Source of the DNA: Seiridium cupressi | Lineage: Eukaryota; Ascomycota; Sordariomycetes; Amphisphaeriales; Sporocadaceae | Direction: 5' to 3' | DNA: 64,000 nt | Assembly: GCA_036674765.1 (NCBI GenBank) | Contig: JARVKI010000127.1 | Span: 1-64,000 of the forward strand | Shown here: positions 11,139 to 23,331 of the stretch, piece after piece | How positions within the stretch are numbered: position 1 is the first letter of the stretch | Layout of the letters: each line of letters opens with the position of its first letter | Position numbers and translations under genes: made by a program | Notes under the pieces: model-generated | What the model was told of the DNA's origin: nothing | The model's database searches: none | What the model saw: only the letters and a program-made list of their open reading frames with translations

Positions 11139-12986
11139 ATGCTACAGTCACCCCTAGGCATTAGACATCGGGAAAAAGACATCAAGTGCCTCGGTAAAGC
11201 AGAGAAGATGCCAACTGCACTCCAGGAGGCTTTCCAATTACACGGAGGGTCCATAGTCCACCATGTCAAGGCTTCTGCGACGGAGGTGAAAAATGAGATA
11301 AAGGACCTCAAAACTTTGATTCAAAAATTAGGGGCATCCCAGAACATGGAGCAGTCCGACATACCAGACCCGCAGCCGTCCGAGGAGGTCTCCAAATACA
11401 AAAATCTCTACGAGTCCGGACAAGAGGAAATCAGTAGGTTAGAAGCTCTCCTCGAGTCGGAGAAGGCGCGGACGAAGGAGAAGATTCAGGAGTTACTGAG
11501 GGAGAAAGAGGATGTAATAGCCTCGAGCCAAGCAGATTTGGAAAAAATAAGAGAGTCACGCGAGGCTAGTTCGCTCAACGAGACAGCACTGATCCGACAG
11601 GTCCAGGACGAGCAAGAGAGGTGTCGCCGGTTGTTCGGCCGCATCCAGGCCATGAAGGGTAACATTCGGGTCATGTGTCGAATTCGACCACTCCTGCTAG
11701 GTGAATCAGCTGAGGAGGCGGTAGATTTTGGCCCCCCAGAGAAGGGAGAACTCTCGAACCACTGGGCCAGGATTCTGCTCCTAGTCCAGCGGAAGCGAGT
11801 GACGGGTGAGGTATACACGGACACAAAGGAATACGACTTCGAGCGCGTATTTGGGCCCCGTGACACCAACACGGCCGTTTTTGACGAGCTCCACGATCTT
11901 ACACAAGTTGCTCTACAGGGTGGCAAGGTTTGCATATTCTCCTATGGGCAGAGTGGTTCCGGTAAGACGTATACAATGGGCCATCAGGCTGATATTGACT
12001 ACGTTGGACTGAATGATGGGATTATGCCCCAAACTCTGGCCATGATGTTCCGCGAGGCTGAGGAGTCGCGAGAATACAAGTACAAGTTCCTTTTCACTGC
12101 CGTGGAAATCTACAAGGAGACTCTTTATGATCTTGAACTCGCGGACGACCAGGGGAGGAACGGCAAGGTACCAGGGAATGACCCGCACGCTGCCACCAAG
12201 TTTCCCGTTACCAGACTCAAGGGAGTCCTCGGGGCCGGCGGCATTTTGAACCAGATCCGGAACAGCAGAGCAGTGGGCGCCACCAACCTCAATGACCAGT
12301 CGTCGCGGTCCCACCTCGTCTTCTCAGTTTACGTCACCAGAGAAGCGCTGCTGCCGGGCCCCGACAAGGGGAAAATTGAACAGGGGCTTCTACACCTTAT
12401 CGATTTGGCTGGCAGCGAGCGCGTAGGCGAGGCCGGTACCGAGGGGGCAAGGCGAGCCGAAGGTGTTGCCATCAACCAGTCGCTTTTGTCTTTGAACATG
12501 GCCATCACAGCGCTCGGGGAGGGAAAGCAGCCGGTTCCCAACTCGGCCTTGACCAGGATGTTGCATCCTTGCTTTGTCGGCGACGCCAAAGTGGTCATGT
12601 TCGTCAACGTCAGTCCTCTGAAAAGGGACCTGGCAGTGTCGCTCCAGACGCTGCAGAAGGCACAGGAAGCATCCAAGGCCCGGGTTGCCGCAATGAAGCG
12701 AACTGCCAAAAGCCAACCGGCGGCGGCGCTAACGGCAACGAAGAGCGCGTCCCCGCCGAAATCGAGTCACCGGACAAGCGCCTCGCCGGCGGTAACGAAG
12801 AGCACGTCCTCGTCGACAGCGAGCCACCGGCCCGGGGCCTCGTCGTCCGTTCCTGGACGCCAGTCCAAGCCAACGACGGCCGCGCCACCGCCGCTGCGGA
12901 GGACACACGGCATATCGCCCCTCAGACCCAGTGGGGGCTCTTCCTCAGCGAGCCATTCTGCAAAGGCCACGCCCTCAAGGCGATGA
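11139..12986 (+). CDS. Divergent kinesin-14 (C-terminal motor) protein
   Basis: A single-exon frame of 615 residues. Residues about 75-170 are Glu/Lys-rich and likely coiled coil. The motor starts at GNIRVMCRIRP (about 172), the neck-motor junction typical of minus-end-directed kinesin-14 proteins (KAR3/KlpA family). The nucleotide-binding elements are intact: P-loop GQSGSGKT (about 270-277), switch I SSRSH (about 387) and switch II DLAGSER (about 422). The motor core after switch II departs from the consensus (NQSLLSLNMAITAL; the end lacks the usual LRFATKVN). A Ser/Thr/Pro/Ala-rich tail of about 100 residues follows. At 615 residues it is shorter than the typical fungal KlpA, with a reduced stalk. 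It sits only about 270 bp from the RIP island. Probable role: microtubule motor in spindle or nuclear movement. It may be a second, faster-evolving paralogue. Confidence 0.88.
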   Translation: MLQSPLGIRHREKDIKCLGKAEKMPTALQEAFQLHGGSIVHHVKASATEVKNEIKDLKTLIQKLGASQNMEQSDIPDPQPSEEVSKYKNLYESGQEEISRLEALLESEKARTKEKIQELLREKEDVIASSQADLEKIRESREASSLNETALIRQVQDEQERCRRLFGRIQAMKGNIRVMCRIRPLLLGESAEEAVDFGPPEKGELSNHWARILLLVQRKRVTGEVYTDTKEYDFERVFGPRDTNTAVFDELHDLTQVALQGGKVCIFSYGQSGSGKTYTMGHQADIDYVGLNDGIMPQTLAMMFREAEESREYKYKFLFTAVEIYKETLYDLELADDQGRNGKVPGNDPHAATKFPVTRLKGVLGAGGILNQIRNSRAVGATNLNDQSSRSHLVFSVYVTREALLPGPDKGKIEQGLLHLIDLAGSERVGEAGTEGARRAEGVAINQSLLSLNMAITALGEGKQPVPNSALTRMLHPCFVGDAKVVMFVNVSPLKRDLAVSLQTLQKAQEASKARVAAMKRTAKSQPAAALTATKSASPPKSSHRTSASPAVTKSTSSSTASHRPGASSSVPGRQSKPTTAAPPPLRRTHGISPLRPSGGSSSASHSAKATPSRR

Positions 12987-14221
12987 CCTGCTACTTGAGA
13001 ATGACCCAACAGTGGCCAAAGAAGGAGGGCCAGAGTTTATATTCATATACATACACATACTATTGACCACTACATGACTGACTATAACCCCCACTATGCC
13101 TATTTCGAGTGGCGCTGCACTGAAACCATATGTACATGTATCCATTGCAGCAGTAACAGTAGGTATGCGGTGATGTGACGGACATGTGATGGTATAGATG
13201 CCAGGCACAGTTTCAAGTCCTCCGTCTCCAAACTAAAAGAAGAAAAAAATTAGGCGACCAATGGATGATTACCGGTACCTGGTGACATAGTGGACATGAT
13301 GTAGATCTCGGCTGAATCTTTGGTCATGAGTGGGGCAGACGGTCTAACTATGTGTGTGCCATTAATAATCTAATAGCCTACTAGTTTGGTGTAACTCCCA
13401 ACCCAATCGACTGCATGGACTCCACTGAAAAAGTACCGATATTAGACGAATTACACGACATGCCGTAAACAATGCAAAGAAAACCAACAAACAACCACAA
13501 TACAGCCATCGCACTCGACTCGATGGGACTGGGTAAAGGCTCACCATTCATCTCCGTGCCGAGTCTGCCCGGCGCGGTGCACGAGGAGACTCGGGATGGG
13601 CGGGTTTGTGACCGCTGCTGTCGCCGGTAGATGCTAATAAGACACGGCAACCAGCTACCGTGATCGCACCGGCATCCCTTACTCAGTCTGGCGCGCCACT
13701 GCCCTCTGCCCTTACTCAGACGCCGACCGCTCGCCACATGTCCGTCGGTGATAAGACGCCATTGACTATCATCTTCAGCTAGGCTGTGGATCTTCTGGCC
13801 CACCTCGAGATAGGCAACTCTAGCACCGCACCGGCATTACGCTGGACAGCGGCCGCTGTTCCGTCTCAAGGTCCGTTTAACTCCCCTTCGACAGGCAGCT
13901 GGGAGCTCAGACTTTTGCCAATGGCCCCTGTACAGCGTACAGCCTATGCGTTAGCACGCTTTAAACCCTCTTCGGTGACATCATTGTGATGCCCCACGGC
14001 CTCTCGAGATACCTACCTAATTGTCAGCAACTATCTTAATCAGCAACAGATGGAAAAGATCGCCCGGCATGGACGTCCCCAACAGTTGGCAGACTCACAC
14101 CTCAGGGCTTCAGTCAAAAAAAATCAAACTGCAAGCCCTGAGGCATTAAGACGTTTATTGGGCCCAACCACTACCACATCGCGGGCAATCGTTGCCATCT
14201 GGATAGACACTCGCAAGTGCC
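12987..14221. other. Intergenic region, kinesin to ABC transporter
   Basis: About 1.2 kb with only short overlapping frames on both strands and no family I recognise. It should hold the 3' end of the kinesin transcript and the promoter and leader of the ABC transporter. Confidence 0.6.
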
Positions 14222-17200
14222 ATGTGGGGGAGCACGTTTGACGGCGATGCGTTGCGGCGCACTGAATCTGGCATGCAGGCCTATCAATGGCATCGGGACA
14301 CAGCTCACCCAGATGTGGCGCTGCACGCACCGGCCGAGGGACCTCGTGATGCCGGCTCTGAAAATTCCGATTCGCCAGAGCCCGCCAACGATGGCACCTG
14401 GGGTGAGCGGGATGTCGGGCGGTTTAATGAGCACGCTGCTGTCCAGGAGTACGAGGCGCTGAGAAGCAACCTGCTGCAACTGCAAAGAACGGGGACTCGC
14501 GATTCACAGGCCAGCAGAAGTGTTGCCGCGTCTCGGAGGAGGAGTCGTGCGACAGTCACTCACGGCCCCTCGAGACCTGATTCGCCCGACTCAGCGACCA
14601 TAGATCCCGAAAGCCAGACCGGCAATGCCGAGCCCGACCACGAGGCCGATAAAGAGTTCAAGTTGGCCGATTTCATGCGGGGAGGTCATTTCGAGAAGCG
14701 CACCGAGGCTGGTTCCGAAAAGAAGGTCGGCGTCATTTACAAGAATCTCACCGTCAAAGGGACCGGAAGCACTACGTCCCTGGTTCGAACTGTCCCAGAT
14801 GCCATTATCGGCACCTTTGGTCCCGATCTATACCACCTTCTCTCCCGCTGGATACCATTCATCAACTTTGGCCGCGTCGAAACTCGTACTCTAGTTCATG
14901 GGTTTACTGGATGTGTGCGGGACGGCGAAATGATGCTAGTTCTGGGTCGACCAGTAAGTGCCCAAGACAAGCCCTACCTTTACCCCGGCCTCGCTCTATC
15001 AACTTGAGCGATGACGTATTTTCACCTGTTATCTCTCCAAGACGCGAGATCCGGTACTTTGAGCAGTGCAAACCTGTCGAGGAACGTCCAATAGCCCGTG
15101 CATTCGATAGAAAGAGGCTAACTCTACCACCAGGGGGCCGGCTGTAGCACCTTCTTGAGAGCCGTCAGTAACAACACGGAATCCTTCGCTTCCGTTGAAG
15201 GCGACGTCTCTTATGGTGGCATCCCACGGTCCAAGCAGAGGAGCATGTATCGCGGAGAGGTCAACTACAATGGCGAGGACGATATTCATTTTGCGCCCCT
15301 TAGTGTTTGGCAAACATTGACCTTTGCCTTGAAGAACAAGACAAGAAAGCACGCCAAGGAGGGCATCCCCATCGTTGCCACGGCCCTGATGAAGATGTTC
15401 GGAATTAGCCACACCAAATACACCCAGGTCGGAGACGAGTATACGCGAGGCGTGTCGGGCGGAGAGCGCAAACGGGTCTCCATTGCCGAGACCCTTGCGT
15501 CCAAGTCAACGGTCATGACCTGGGATAACTCCACTCGTGGCCTGGATGCCTCGACTGCACTGGACTACGCACGTTCGCTCCGCATAATGACAGATATCAG
15601 CAATCGCACCACTCTTGTCACGTTGTACCAAGCCAGCGAGGGAATCTACGAGCTTATGGATAAGGTCCTCGTCATCGACCAGGGGCGGGAGGTCTTCTCC
15701 GGTCCTGCCAAAGATGCCAAACAATACTTTATCGATCTTGGGTTCGAATGCCCGGAACGGCAAACCACAGCCGACTTCCTGACGGCCGTCACTGATCCAG
15801 TCGAGCGCCGGTTCAGGCCGGGCTTTGAGCGTACAGCTCCTAGAACGCCCGAGGATCTGGAAAAGGCTTTCCGAGGCTCCGAGCACTACAGCAAACTGCT
15901 TGCTGATGTCGAAGACTACGAGACGCATCTCCATCGGACTGATTTCGACGACGCTAGGCGGTTCGAGGGCGCCGTCCAGGAAGGAAAATCAAAGACGGTG
16001 CGAAAGAAGTCCCCCTACACCGTCTCATTCATCCGTCAGGTCTTGGCCTGCACACAGCGTGAATTTTGGCTTCTGTTTGGTGACACCAAAACCCTTTGGA
16101 CCAAGCTGTTTATCATCATCTCCAATGGTCTCATTGTCGGCTCCATCTTCTACGGGCAGCCCCTGTCGACCGAAGGGGCCTTTACCCGGGGCGGCGCCTT
16201 GTTCTTCTCCATCGTGTTCCTCGGCTGGCTCCAGCTGTCAGAGCTCATGAAGGCAGTTTCCGGCCGCGCGGTTGTTGCTCGTCATAAGGACTATGCTTTT
16301 TATAGACCGTCGGCTGTGGCTGTAGCTAGGGTGATCCAGGATTTTCCCGTCATAGCCGTCCAGGTTTGCATATTCGGAGTCATCATGTATTTCATGACAA
16401 GCCTCGACGTAGATGCTGGCAAGTTTTGGATCTACCTGTTATTTGTCTATGTCACCACACTCAACCTGACGGCTCTGTATCGTATGTTTGCCAGTCTTTC
16501 TCCAGAAATTGACACGGCTGTGCGATTCTCCGGTATTGCACTCAATCTTCTCGTCATCTATACGGGGTACGTTATCCCGAAGACGCAGTTATTATCCAAC
16601 TACATCTGGTTTGGCTGGCTGGTAAGTGTCCTGCCTTTCACTGCTCAGAGCTCTAGGCCACCTTGTGGTCCATCTGCCGAGGCAGGATAGCCACATATGC
16701 TAATCCGTGATCCAACAGTTCTGGGTGAACCCTGTCTCGTATAGCTTCGAGGCCGTCATTTCAAACGAATTCTCGGGTCGGACCATGCAGTGCGCTGCAA
16801 GTCAACTGGTTCCCCAAGGCCCCAACGTACAACCCCAGTACCAGGGCTGCGCTATCAGCGGTGCCAGCATCAACGCCCAGTCAGTGTCGGGTGATAGTTA
16901 TCTGTCATCTTCATTCGGCTACAGCCGCTCAAATTTGTGGCGCAACTTTGGCGTCGTTCTCGCCTTCACCGTCCTGTACATAATCATCACCCTAGTTGCC
17001 ACAGAGTTGTTCAACTTCACTGCAGCTGGAGGTGGTGCGTTGATCTTCAAGAAGACGCGAAAAGCCAAGATTCAGACCAAAAAGGGACAGTCCCCTTCGG
17101 ATGAAGAGAAGAGGGTAGGTGGTGGGAGTGACATGAGCAACGGTTCGCCGACAAGAAAGTTAGGCGACTCCCCGGATACCGACTTCGCCGAGAGTACAGC

Positions 17201-19470
17201 CTTGGAGCAGCTTACGAAGAGTGAATCCATCTTCACTTGGAGAAACGTCGAGTACACGGTCCCTTACCTTGGTGGCGAGCGGAAGCTGTTGAACAAGGTT
17301 AACGGGTACGCGAAACCGGGAATCATGGTAGCTCTTGTCGGAGCCTCAGGGGCTGGCAAGACTACACTGTTGAACACGCTTGCTCAGCGCCAGCGCACAG
17401 GCGTTGTCTCTGGCGAGATGTTCGTGGATGGACGCCCACTGGGTCCCGACTTTCAACGGAACACGGGCTTCTGCCTCCAAGGCGATCTCCACGATGGTAC
17501 TCAAACCATTCGCGAGGCTATCGAGTTTTCTGCCATTCTGCGCCAGGACGCTTCAGTTCCCCGATCTGAGAAGCTGGCCTACGTCGATACCATTATTGAT
17601 CTTCTCGAATTGAATGACCTGCAAGACGCCATCGTCATGTCGCTCGGAGTGGAACAACGCAAGCGACTTACCATTGGTGTCGAACTTGCTGCCAAGCCCT
17701 CCTTGCTACTGTTTCTCGACGAGCCAACGTCTGGGCTGGATTCCCAATCAGCCTACTCCATTGTCCGGTTCCTGAAGAAGTTAAGCACAGCCGGCCAAGC
17801 TATCGTGGTAAGCATGTTTCGGGAATGTTTTGGACCTCCCATCGTTCTGTTCTCAGGAGCGACCACTTCCTGATTTAGGCATCTTTGCTCCTGGAACTTG
17901 AGCTCCAGCCCCCGATATTTCACCGACAATATCCGAATACTAGAAGTAGGGTTTGCTAACCTCAAGTGTTGTAGTGTACCATCCACCAGCCAAGCTCGGT
18001 CCTGATTCAACAGTTCGACATGGTCCTCGCCTTGAACCCGGGCGGCAATACGTTCTATTTCGGCCCCATCGGTGAGAACGGTAGAGACGTAATTGATTAC
18101 TTCGGCGAGCGGGGTGCCATATGCCCGCCCCGGAAGAATGTTGCGGAGTTCATCCTTGAGACCGCTGCTAGGCCCCACAGAAAGCCGGACGGGACCAAGA
18201 TCAATTGGGATGAGGAATGGCGGAACAGTGAGCAAGCCCAGGCCGTGATCGAGGAGATCGATGGCCTCAAACGGACCAGAAGCAGAGCCTCGCATCCGGG
18301 CAAGGTCGGCAGGGAACAGGAACGCGAATATGCTGCCTCGGTTTGGGTACAGACAGCCGAACTCACCAAGCGTATGTTCCGACAGTATTGGCGTGACCCT
18401 TCGTACCTCTACGGGAAGTTTTTCACTTCTGTCATCATGGGCATATTCAACGGCTTCACATTCTGGCAGCTTGGCTACTCGATCCAGGACATGCAGAACC
18501 GAATGTTTACTAGTTTTCTCATCATCACCATCCCTGCCACCGTCGTCAATGCAGTGGTGCCCAAGTTCTTCGGGAATATGGCACTCTGGCAGGCCCGTGA
18601 GTACCCTTCGCGGATATACGGGTGGGTCGCGTTCTGCACCGCCAACGTTGTCGCCGAAATCCCGTCGGCTGTCGTCTCCGGCTTCCTTTACTGGGTGCTT
18701 TGGTACTGGCCCACCGGTCTCCCTCGCGAGAGCTCGGTCTCTGGTTATGCCTTTTTGATGACAGTGCTCTTTTTCCTCTTTATGAACAGCTGGGGACAGT
18801 GGATCTGTGCTTTTGCGCCTAGCTTTACCGTCATCTCAAACGTGAGTCCCATTCCATGTCGGCTGTCCCCTGGCCCTGTCCCGGGGACGGGACAATATTC
18901 ACGGCCAGACGCTGACACCGACAACGCTTACAGGTGCTTCCGTTTTTCTTCGTCATGTTTGGTTTGTTCAATGGCGTCGTCCGACCGTACTCGACGCTGC
19001 CCGTCTTCTGGCGTTATTGGATGTACTGGGTCAATCCGTCCACCTATTGGATCGGCGGCTTGTTGGCCGCAACATTGGACGGTGTCCCTGTGCAGTGTGC
19101 CACTGGCGAGACTGCGCGCTTCGACGCACCGCCAGGACAGACCTGTCAGGCTTATGCCGGCGCTTTTGCGGACAGCGCCGGCGGCTACCTGGTCAACCCG
19201 GATGCAACCTTGGGGTGCATGTACTGTCCCTACAGCGTGGGAAATCAATACCTCAGTACACTGAATATTGAAGCGGGCCAAAAGTGGAGGAACTTTGGTA
19301 TCTTCCTGGCCTTTTGCATATCTAACTGGGCCTTGGTTTACTTCTTCATCTATACGGTGCGCGTTCGTGGCTGGAGTTTTGGGCTTGGGCGTGTCTTTGG
19401 CAGTTTGGGCAGGGTGGTAGACGTGGCGAAGAAGCCCTTCAAGAGGTCCACCAAGAAGGAGCAGGTCTAG
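14222..19470 (+). CDS. PDR-type ABC transporter (ABC-G full-size drug efflux pump)
   Basis: Five exons: 14222-14953, 15134-16621, 16719-17807, 17975-18841, 18934-19470; 1570 residues, the usual size for the family. All four introns are phase 0 with GT-AG ends. The layout is NBD1-TMD1-NBD2-TMD2, the reversed order of pleiotropic drug resistance pumps. NBD1 has the degenerate Walker A GRPGAGCST (split by intron 1), signature VSGGERKRVS (about 350) and Walker B-like TWDNSTRGLD. NBD2 has a canonical Walker A GASGAGKTT (about 947), a modified signature LGVEQRKRLT and a full Walker B LFLDEPTSGLD (about 1070). This asymmetry is normal for PDR proteins. It should act at the plasma membrane, exporting hydrophobic compounds such as fungicides or plant and own metabolites. 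The substrate cannot be told from sequence. It is convergent with the urea transporter. Confidence 0.95.
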
Positions 19471-20074
19471 GAACAACACGGATAGACTCGTTGTTCAGTA
19501 ACGACCCTACCGCAGCCACGGCCGCTTACAGGTATCTCGCAGCCCCGAAAAGTCATTGCTGAGGGAGTTTGGGAATCAAAGTAGAGAGATCTTGGAGGCA
19601 CTTTATAGTTAGAGAAATAGAGAGAGAGTGATGGACACATGGTGTCGGAAGCCGGACTGACTATCAATGGTAACTACTGTAAAACACCAGTGGTATTACA
19701 TAATGTACTTTATGTTATTTATAATGTCTTGCACTTGTCGATCCTTATCCTAGTAGAATATTCCTCGGGCGTGTCGACTTCCGGATCTATCACTCGGAGA
19801 CATTATAAATGCACCATCTAGTCCTGCCTGCATATGTCCTAATTTCCAGGGTCGCTAAACAGTCAACTCGGAGTTAGCTCAGTAGATTGTTGCCTCACAG
19901 AGATAAGTTAACAGGCAAACTTAGATTTAACTCAATCAACTACTAACTCAACGAGTTCCAGTTAACTCAACTAACTATTAACTCAACTCAACTCGATACA
20001 ACCCTGGTCCCAACGAGAGGATGTTTGTATGCTGCAACGCGATTCCACTTACGCGTCGACCAAATGAGATCCAA
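19471..20074. other. Intergenic region between convergent genes
   Basis: About 600 bp between the stops of the ABC transporter and the urea transporter. It must contain both 3' ends. A degenerate TAACTCAACT-type repeat occupies its right half (separate entry). Confidence 0.6.
19863..20000. repeat. Imperfect (T)TAACTCAAC(T) tandem array
   Basis: The words aactca, taactcaac and actcaact recur about ten times in 140 bp (for example at 19929, 19945, 19964, 19979, 19984), with spacing of 5-20 bp and point differences. It is a low-complexity array in the convergent intergenic region. No function is suggested by the sequence. Confidence 0.65.
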
Positions 20075-22438
20075 TCATGTTTCAGCTTGTAAGGCTAATG
20101 TCTTCGAGCCTCCCCTGGTGCTTTTTAGCATCGCCCGGCACGTCCCCATCCAGTCCCACCGTGACTCCCAGATGGGTAAAATGACACAAATGAAGGCGCT
20201 ACTCCATATCCACAGGAAGGCCACTACGACGTAAGCTTTGAAAAACCCAAGACTAAACGTGTAGCCCGTGCCGTAGAGGGTGAAAGGCAGTAGTATCATC
20301 AAACCGATGGTGTTGAAGGCGAGACCAGCAAGAGCCAGCCGCTTCTGCGACCTGACCTCTTCTTTATTCAGTGCGGACACGGGAACGTTAGGTTCTGCAT
20401 CAGGCTGGAAATATTGCTCGATGACATTGGTTTCCATATCGGGCAGTGTCTGTTCCGTGGATCCGGATTTATCCTTTTCATTGTTGGACGTTCTCGACAG
20501 TTCAGCGTCTCTAGCAGACGGTGCTGCCGTGGCCTCGATAGCGTCCGCCACGCGGAAAGGCCGCTGTTCTGGGAAGAGAAAAGTGAGTGTGACAACGGAC
20601 ACAAGGCCCACGCCGAGACTGACACAGTCCCCGGCAAGCGAATTGAAGGAATCTCCTGTGGTGGTGATGTTGATGGTCCCAGACCTTAGCTTGGTGGTGA
20701 CCATCCAGGCAGTCAGACCACAAGCCAGGCCAAGTATCGGACTCACCTGGGCGGCAAGTGTGCTGGTTCTGTCCCAGAGGACGACTGCGGCGATGGGGAA
20801 GGAGCCGCCCCCCATGAGACAGCCGAAAATCTTAACAAGCCACCCCAGCGAGACACCGGCAGCATGGAAAATGCAGCATATAGCGGCCAAAACAATCCCG
20901 TAGGCAAAAAGGCCCATGATCGAAGTCCATAGAAGTCGCTGCGTCGATGCTTTAGGGTTGATATAGGCTTTGTATATGTCGAATGTTATTAGCGAACTGG
21001 CACCGATACTTTCCGCAGAGGTCGAGGAAGTAACAGCCATGAATAGCAGCACAATAATCAAGCATGCCCCCGACTTGCCCAAGAGTGCGATTGCAGCTGC
21101 TGGAGCCACGAGTCCAGAACTGACATCGGCAGATGTCAAGACGACAGGGAAGACATCGGAACCTTGCAGAGCAGCAGCCGCTAGGCCCATGCAGGTGGAC
21201 ATGGCGAAAGGAACGGCATACCAGGCAAGACTACCTAGTACGTACCCCTTAACAGCCGTATGCGGAGCTGAGGCAATAGCTCTCTGCCAGTAGGCCTGGT
21301 CCGTCCAGACACCAGAGAAGCCTCCAAGGAAGATGGTGGCACCGAAGACCAGGCTGTCGCGTGATCTGACCGTAAAGTAGGAACCACTGTCCGTGCCAGC
21401 CAGGTTTCCATCGTCAACCTGCTTGACAAGTAGATCGTAGAGGGCCTCGGGGGATCCCAAATGGGGCGACGTTGCGTAGACAGAAAACATGAATATGAAA
21501 ATGACCACGTATAGAACGACGGTATGGAGGTAGTCGCAAATAAAGGTCGATCGCAATCCTCCGATTACGATATATGCCTGAGGGCGCATGTCAGTGGTGG
21601 TCTGTCCTCATCCCGTATTTGCCAACTGACATACCTGAACAACAACAATGAGAATAAAGTACGATGCCCATATATCCATTCCAGTCAAGGCGTTGAACAC
21701 GCCGCAGCCGCCGGTGAGCAAGGCTGAACCATTGATTACATTAGTTATCAGCCCAAATACAGTATAGATCTTATGGGCCAGTTTCCCATGCTTGGCCAAT
21801 ACGATTTCTAATTGCGTAAGCTCATGACCACAGACGAGCATGGAGGTGAAGTATGCCGTACCGGGAAACGTATGCGCATTATTCGCACGTTCTTTAATGC
21901 GGAAGGCTGTGATAGCAAACAGCATAGTCTGTGTAGGGTGCAGTTGGTCAGCAACGTCCGGAACGACACCATATGCGACGTCTCGAACAAACGAGCGACT
22001 CCTTTGAACAGAATATCAGGGAAATTCGTAGGCACCAGCTATACAATGCAATCTAGGGTGTAATCGGGCCCTTACTTGGAAAGTTCCAACTGCCCCGTAC
22101 CATAAGCCACCAGAGACCCCGTACAAGTAAGCCATCATGCACGAAGTCAGTAGGGTGGTGGCGTGTGTCCAGCTCGAGACAATGCCAGCTGCTATCATGC
22201 CTTTGCATCCGATCAGCATGTGGAGCCACAGTGGCAGTATTTAGGACTATTCACCTGGCTTGATGGATCGTGAAGCAGCATTGAACTCCTCGGTTGACTT
22301 GAACGTATTGTGTTGCCCATATCGATTCTGGACAAGAGTCAAGAAAACCATGACGACAGTGAAAGCAACACCCAGTCCGACGACAAGTCCGTAACCTACC
22401 CCTGGCGAGAGGACCTGGAGAGTTCCAGTGCTTGACAT
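20075..22438 (-). CDS. Urea active transporter, Dur3-like (sodium:solute symporter family)
   Basis: Four exons on the minus strand: 22438-22255, 22200-22076, 21928-21635, 21577-20075, totalling 701 residues, as expected for Dur3. The start ATG (22438) opens MSSTGTLQVLSPGVGYG, the usual short leader before TM1. The joined exons give the family order: GYGLVVGLGVAF (TM1), KPG-MIAAGIVSSWT with conserved Trp, AYLYGVSGGLWYG, FAITAFRIKERANNAHTFP, then IGGLRSTFICDYLHTVVL. About 14-15 membrane segments follow, with a long hydrophilic loop rich in Ser/Asp/Glu near residues 570-620. Dur3 proteins import urea, and often polyamines, by ion-coupled symport at the plasma membrane, normally under nitrogen control. 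It is divergent from an isochorismatase-family amidohydrolase. Confidence 0.92.
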
Positions 22439-23331
22439 GCTTTTGTACGTCCGGGGTGCTATATACAACAAGTACAGAAGATCTGGATCGCCTGAATGGA
22501 CTGGTGTGTAGAAGTTGAGCCCGGCTATTCCAACTTTCCACAGCAGTATATCCAAAGAGCAACCTAGTCGATTTGCCTATCTGCCTTGATACAACAAGAC
22601 TAGATACGTAAGACTGTTGGCAGGATGATGGCAGTAGGAGAAGCTTGGTGGTACATTCACCTCCGTGTCAAGATGGGGCCGGAGGTGAAGATATCCAAGT
22701 CTTGTATATGCATAGCTTTCCATCTGCCAATGACCCGCGCGTGAAACGAGATAAGGTGACAACCAAGTCCAATGGGGATATAATATCAATTTCACGCTTG
22801 AAGACGCGGTGTCGGCGCCGATATCTCAAGTATGGACGGAGGCTCAATTCCTATCGGACAATGCCCGGCCGAGGAGAGCTGGTCCGAATAGAGAAGTGAT
22901 CCGCGGGGCATACGGGGAGATAGTGACCTCGATGATGACATTCGTTCCATGGCAATGCACGACATGCTGATGCCAGTAGGTCAATCAGACGACCTTGTGG
23001 GGACTGCGGTTGTTCGGCGGGTCCTGTCTTGATAAGGGCCTTGTGAGACGGTCGCGAGCATTCCATGTCGGCAATCGGTAGCCGCACCATCCCACATCGG
23101 AACAGTGTCCACGTTCCATCGGCCCCTTATATGGGTAAAACCAGTGCGACAGCAGCGCCCTCGGTGGGAAAGGCTCGGAGTGGGTAAATAACGACTGTGT
23201 TATATGTGCCTCAAGTGTTAGCGTTGGATCGTTCCAGATAGATTGGACTCCCACCTTGAAGATCCGCGAACTCGGCCATTTTCTATCGTATTGCATAGCT
23301 TATAAAATGCCCATAAGATGTCCTGTGTCCA
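22439..23331. promoter_or_regulatory. Shared divergent promoter with GATA-factor sites
   Basis: This 893-bp stretch separates the start codons of the urea transporter (minus) and the amidohydrolase (plus). HGATAR motifs, the binding sites of AreA/NIT2-type nitrogen regulators, occur at 22749-22754 (AGATAA), 22918-22923 (AGATAG), 23030-23035 (TGATAA) and 23236-23241 (AGATAG), and on the minus strand at 22851-22856 and 23283-23288 (CGATAG). By my estimate about 2-3 would be expected by chance, so the enrichment is modest. Nitrogen-catabolite control is known for DUR3 genes, which makes the reading plausible. Confidence 0.5.

Noticed and set aside
12569..13066. A 165-codon plus-strand frame over the kinesin tail.
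   Set aside because: It overlaps the motor end and tail in another frame and has no domain. It is a shadow of the kinesin frame.
19863..20000. Telomere-like repeat.
   Set aside because: The units contain ACTCAAC, not TTAGGG or a related telomeric word, and the array is internal.
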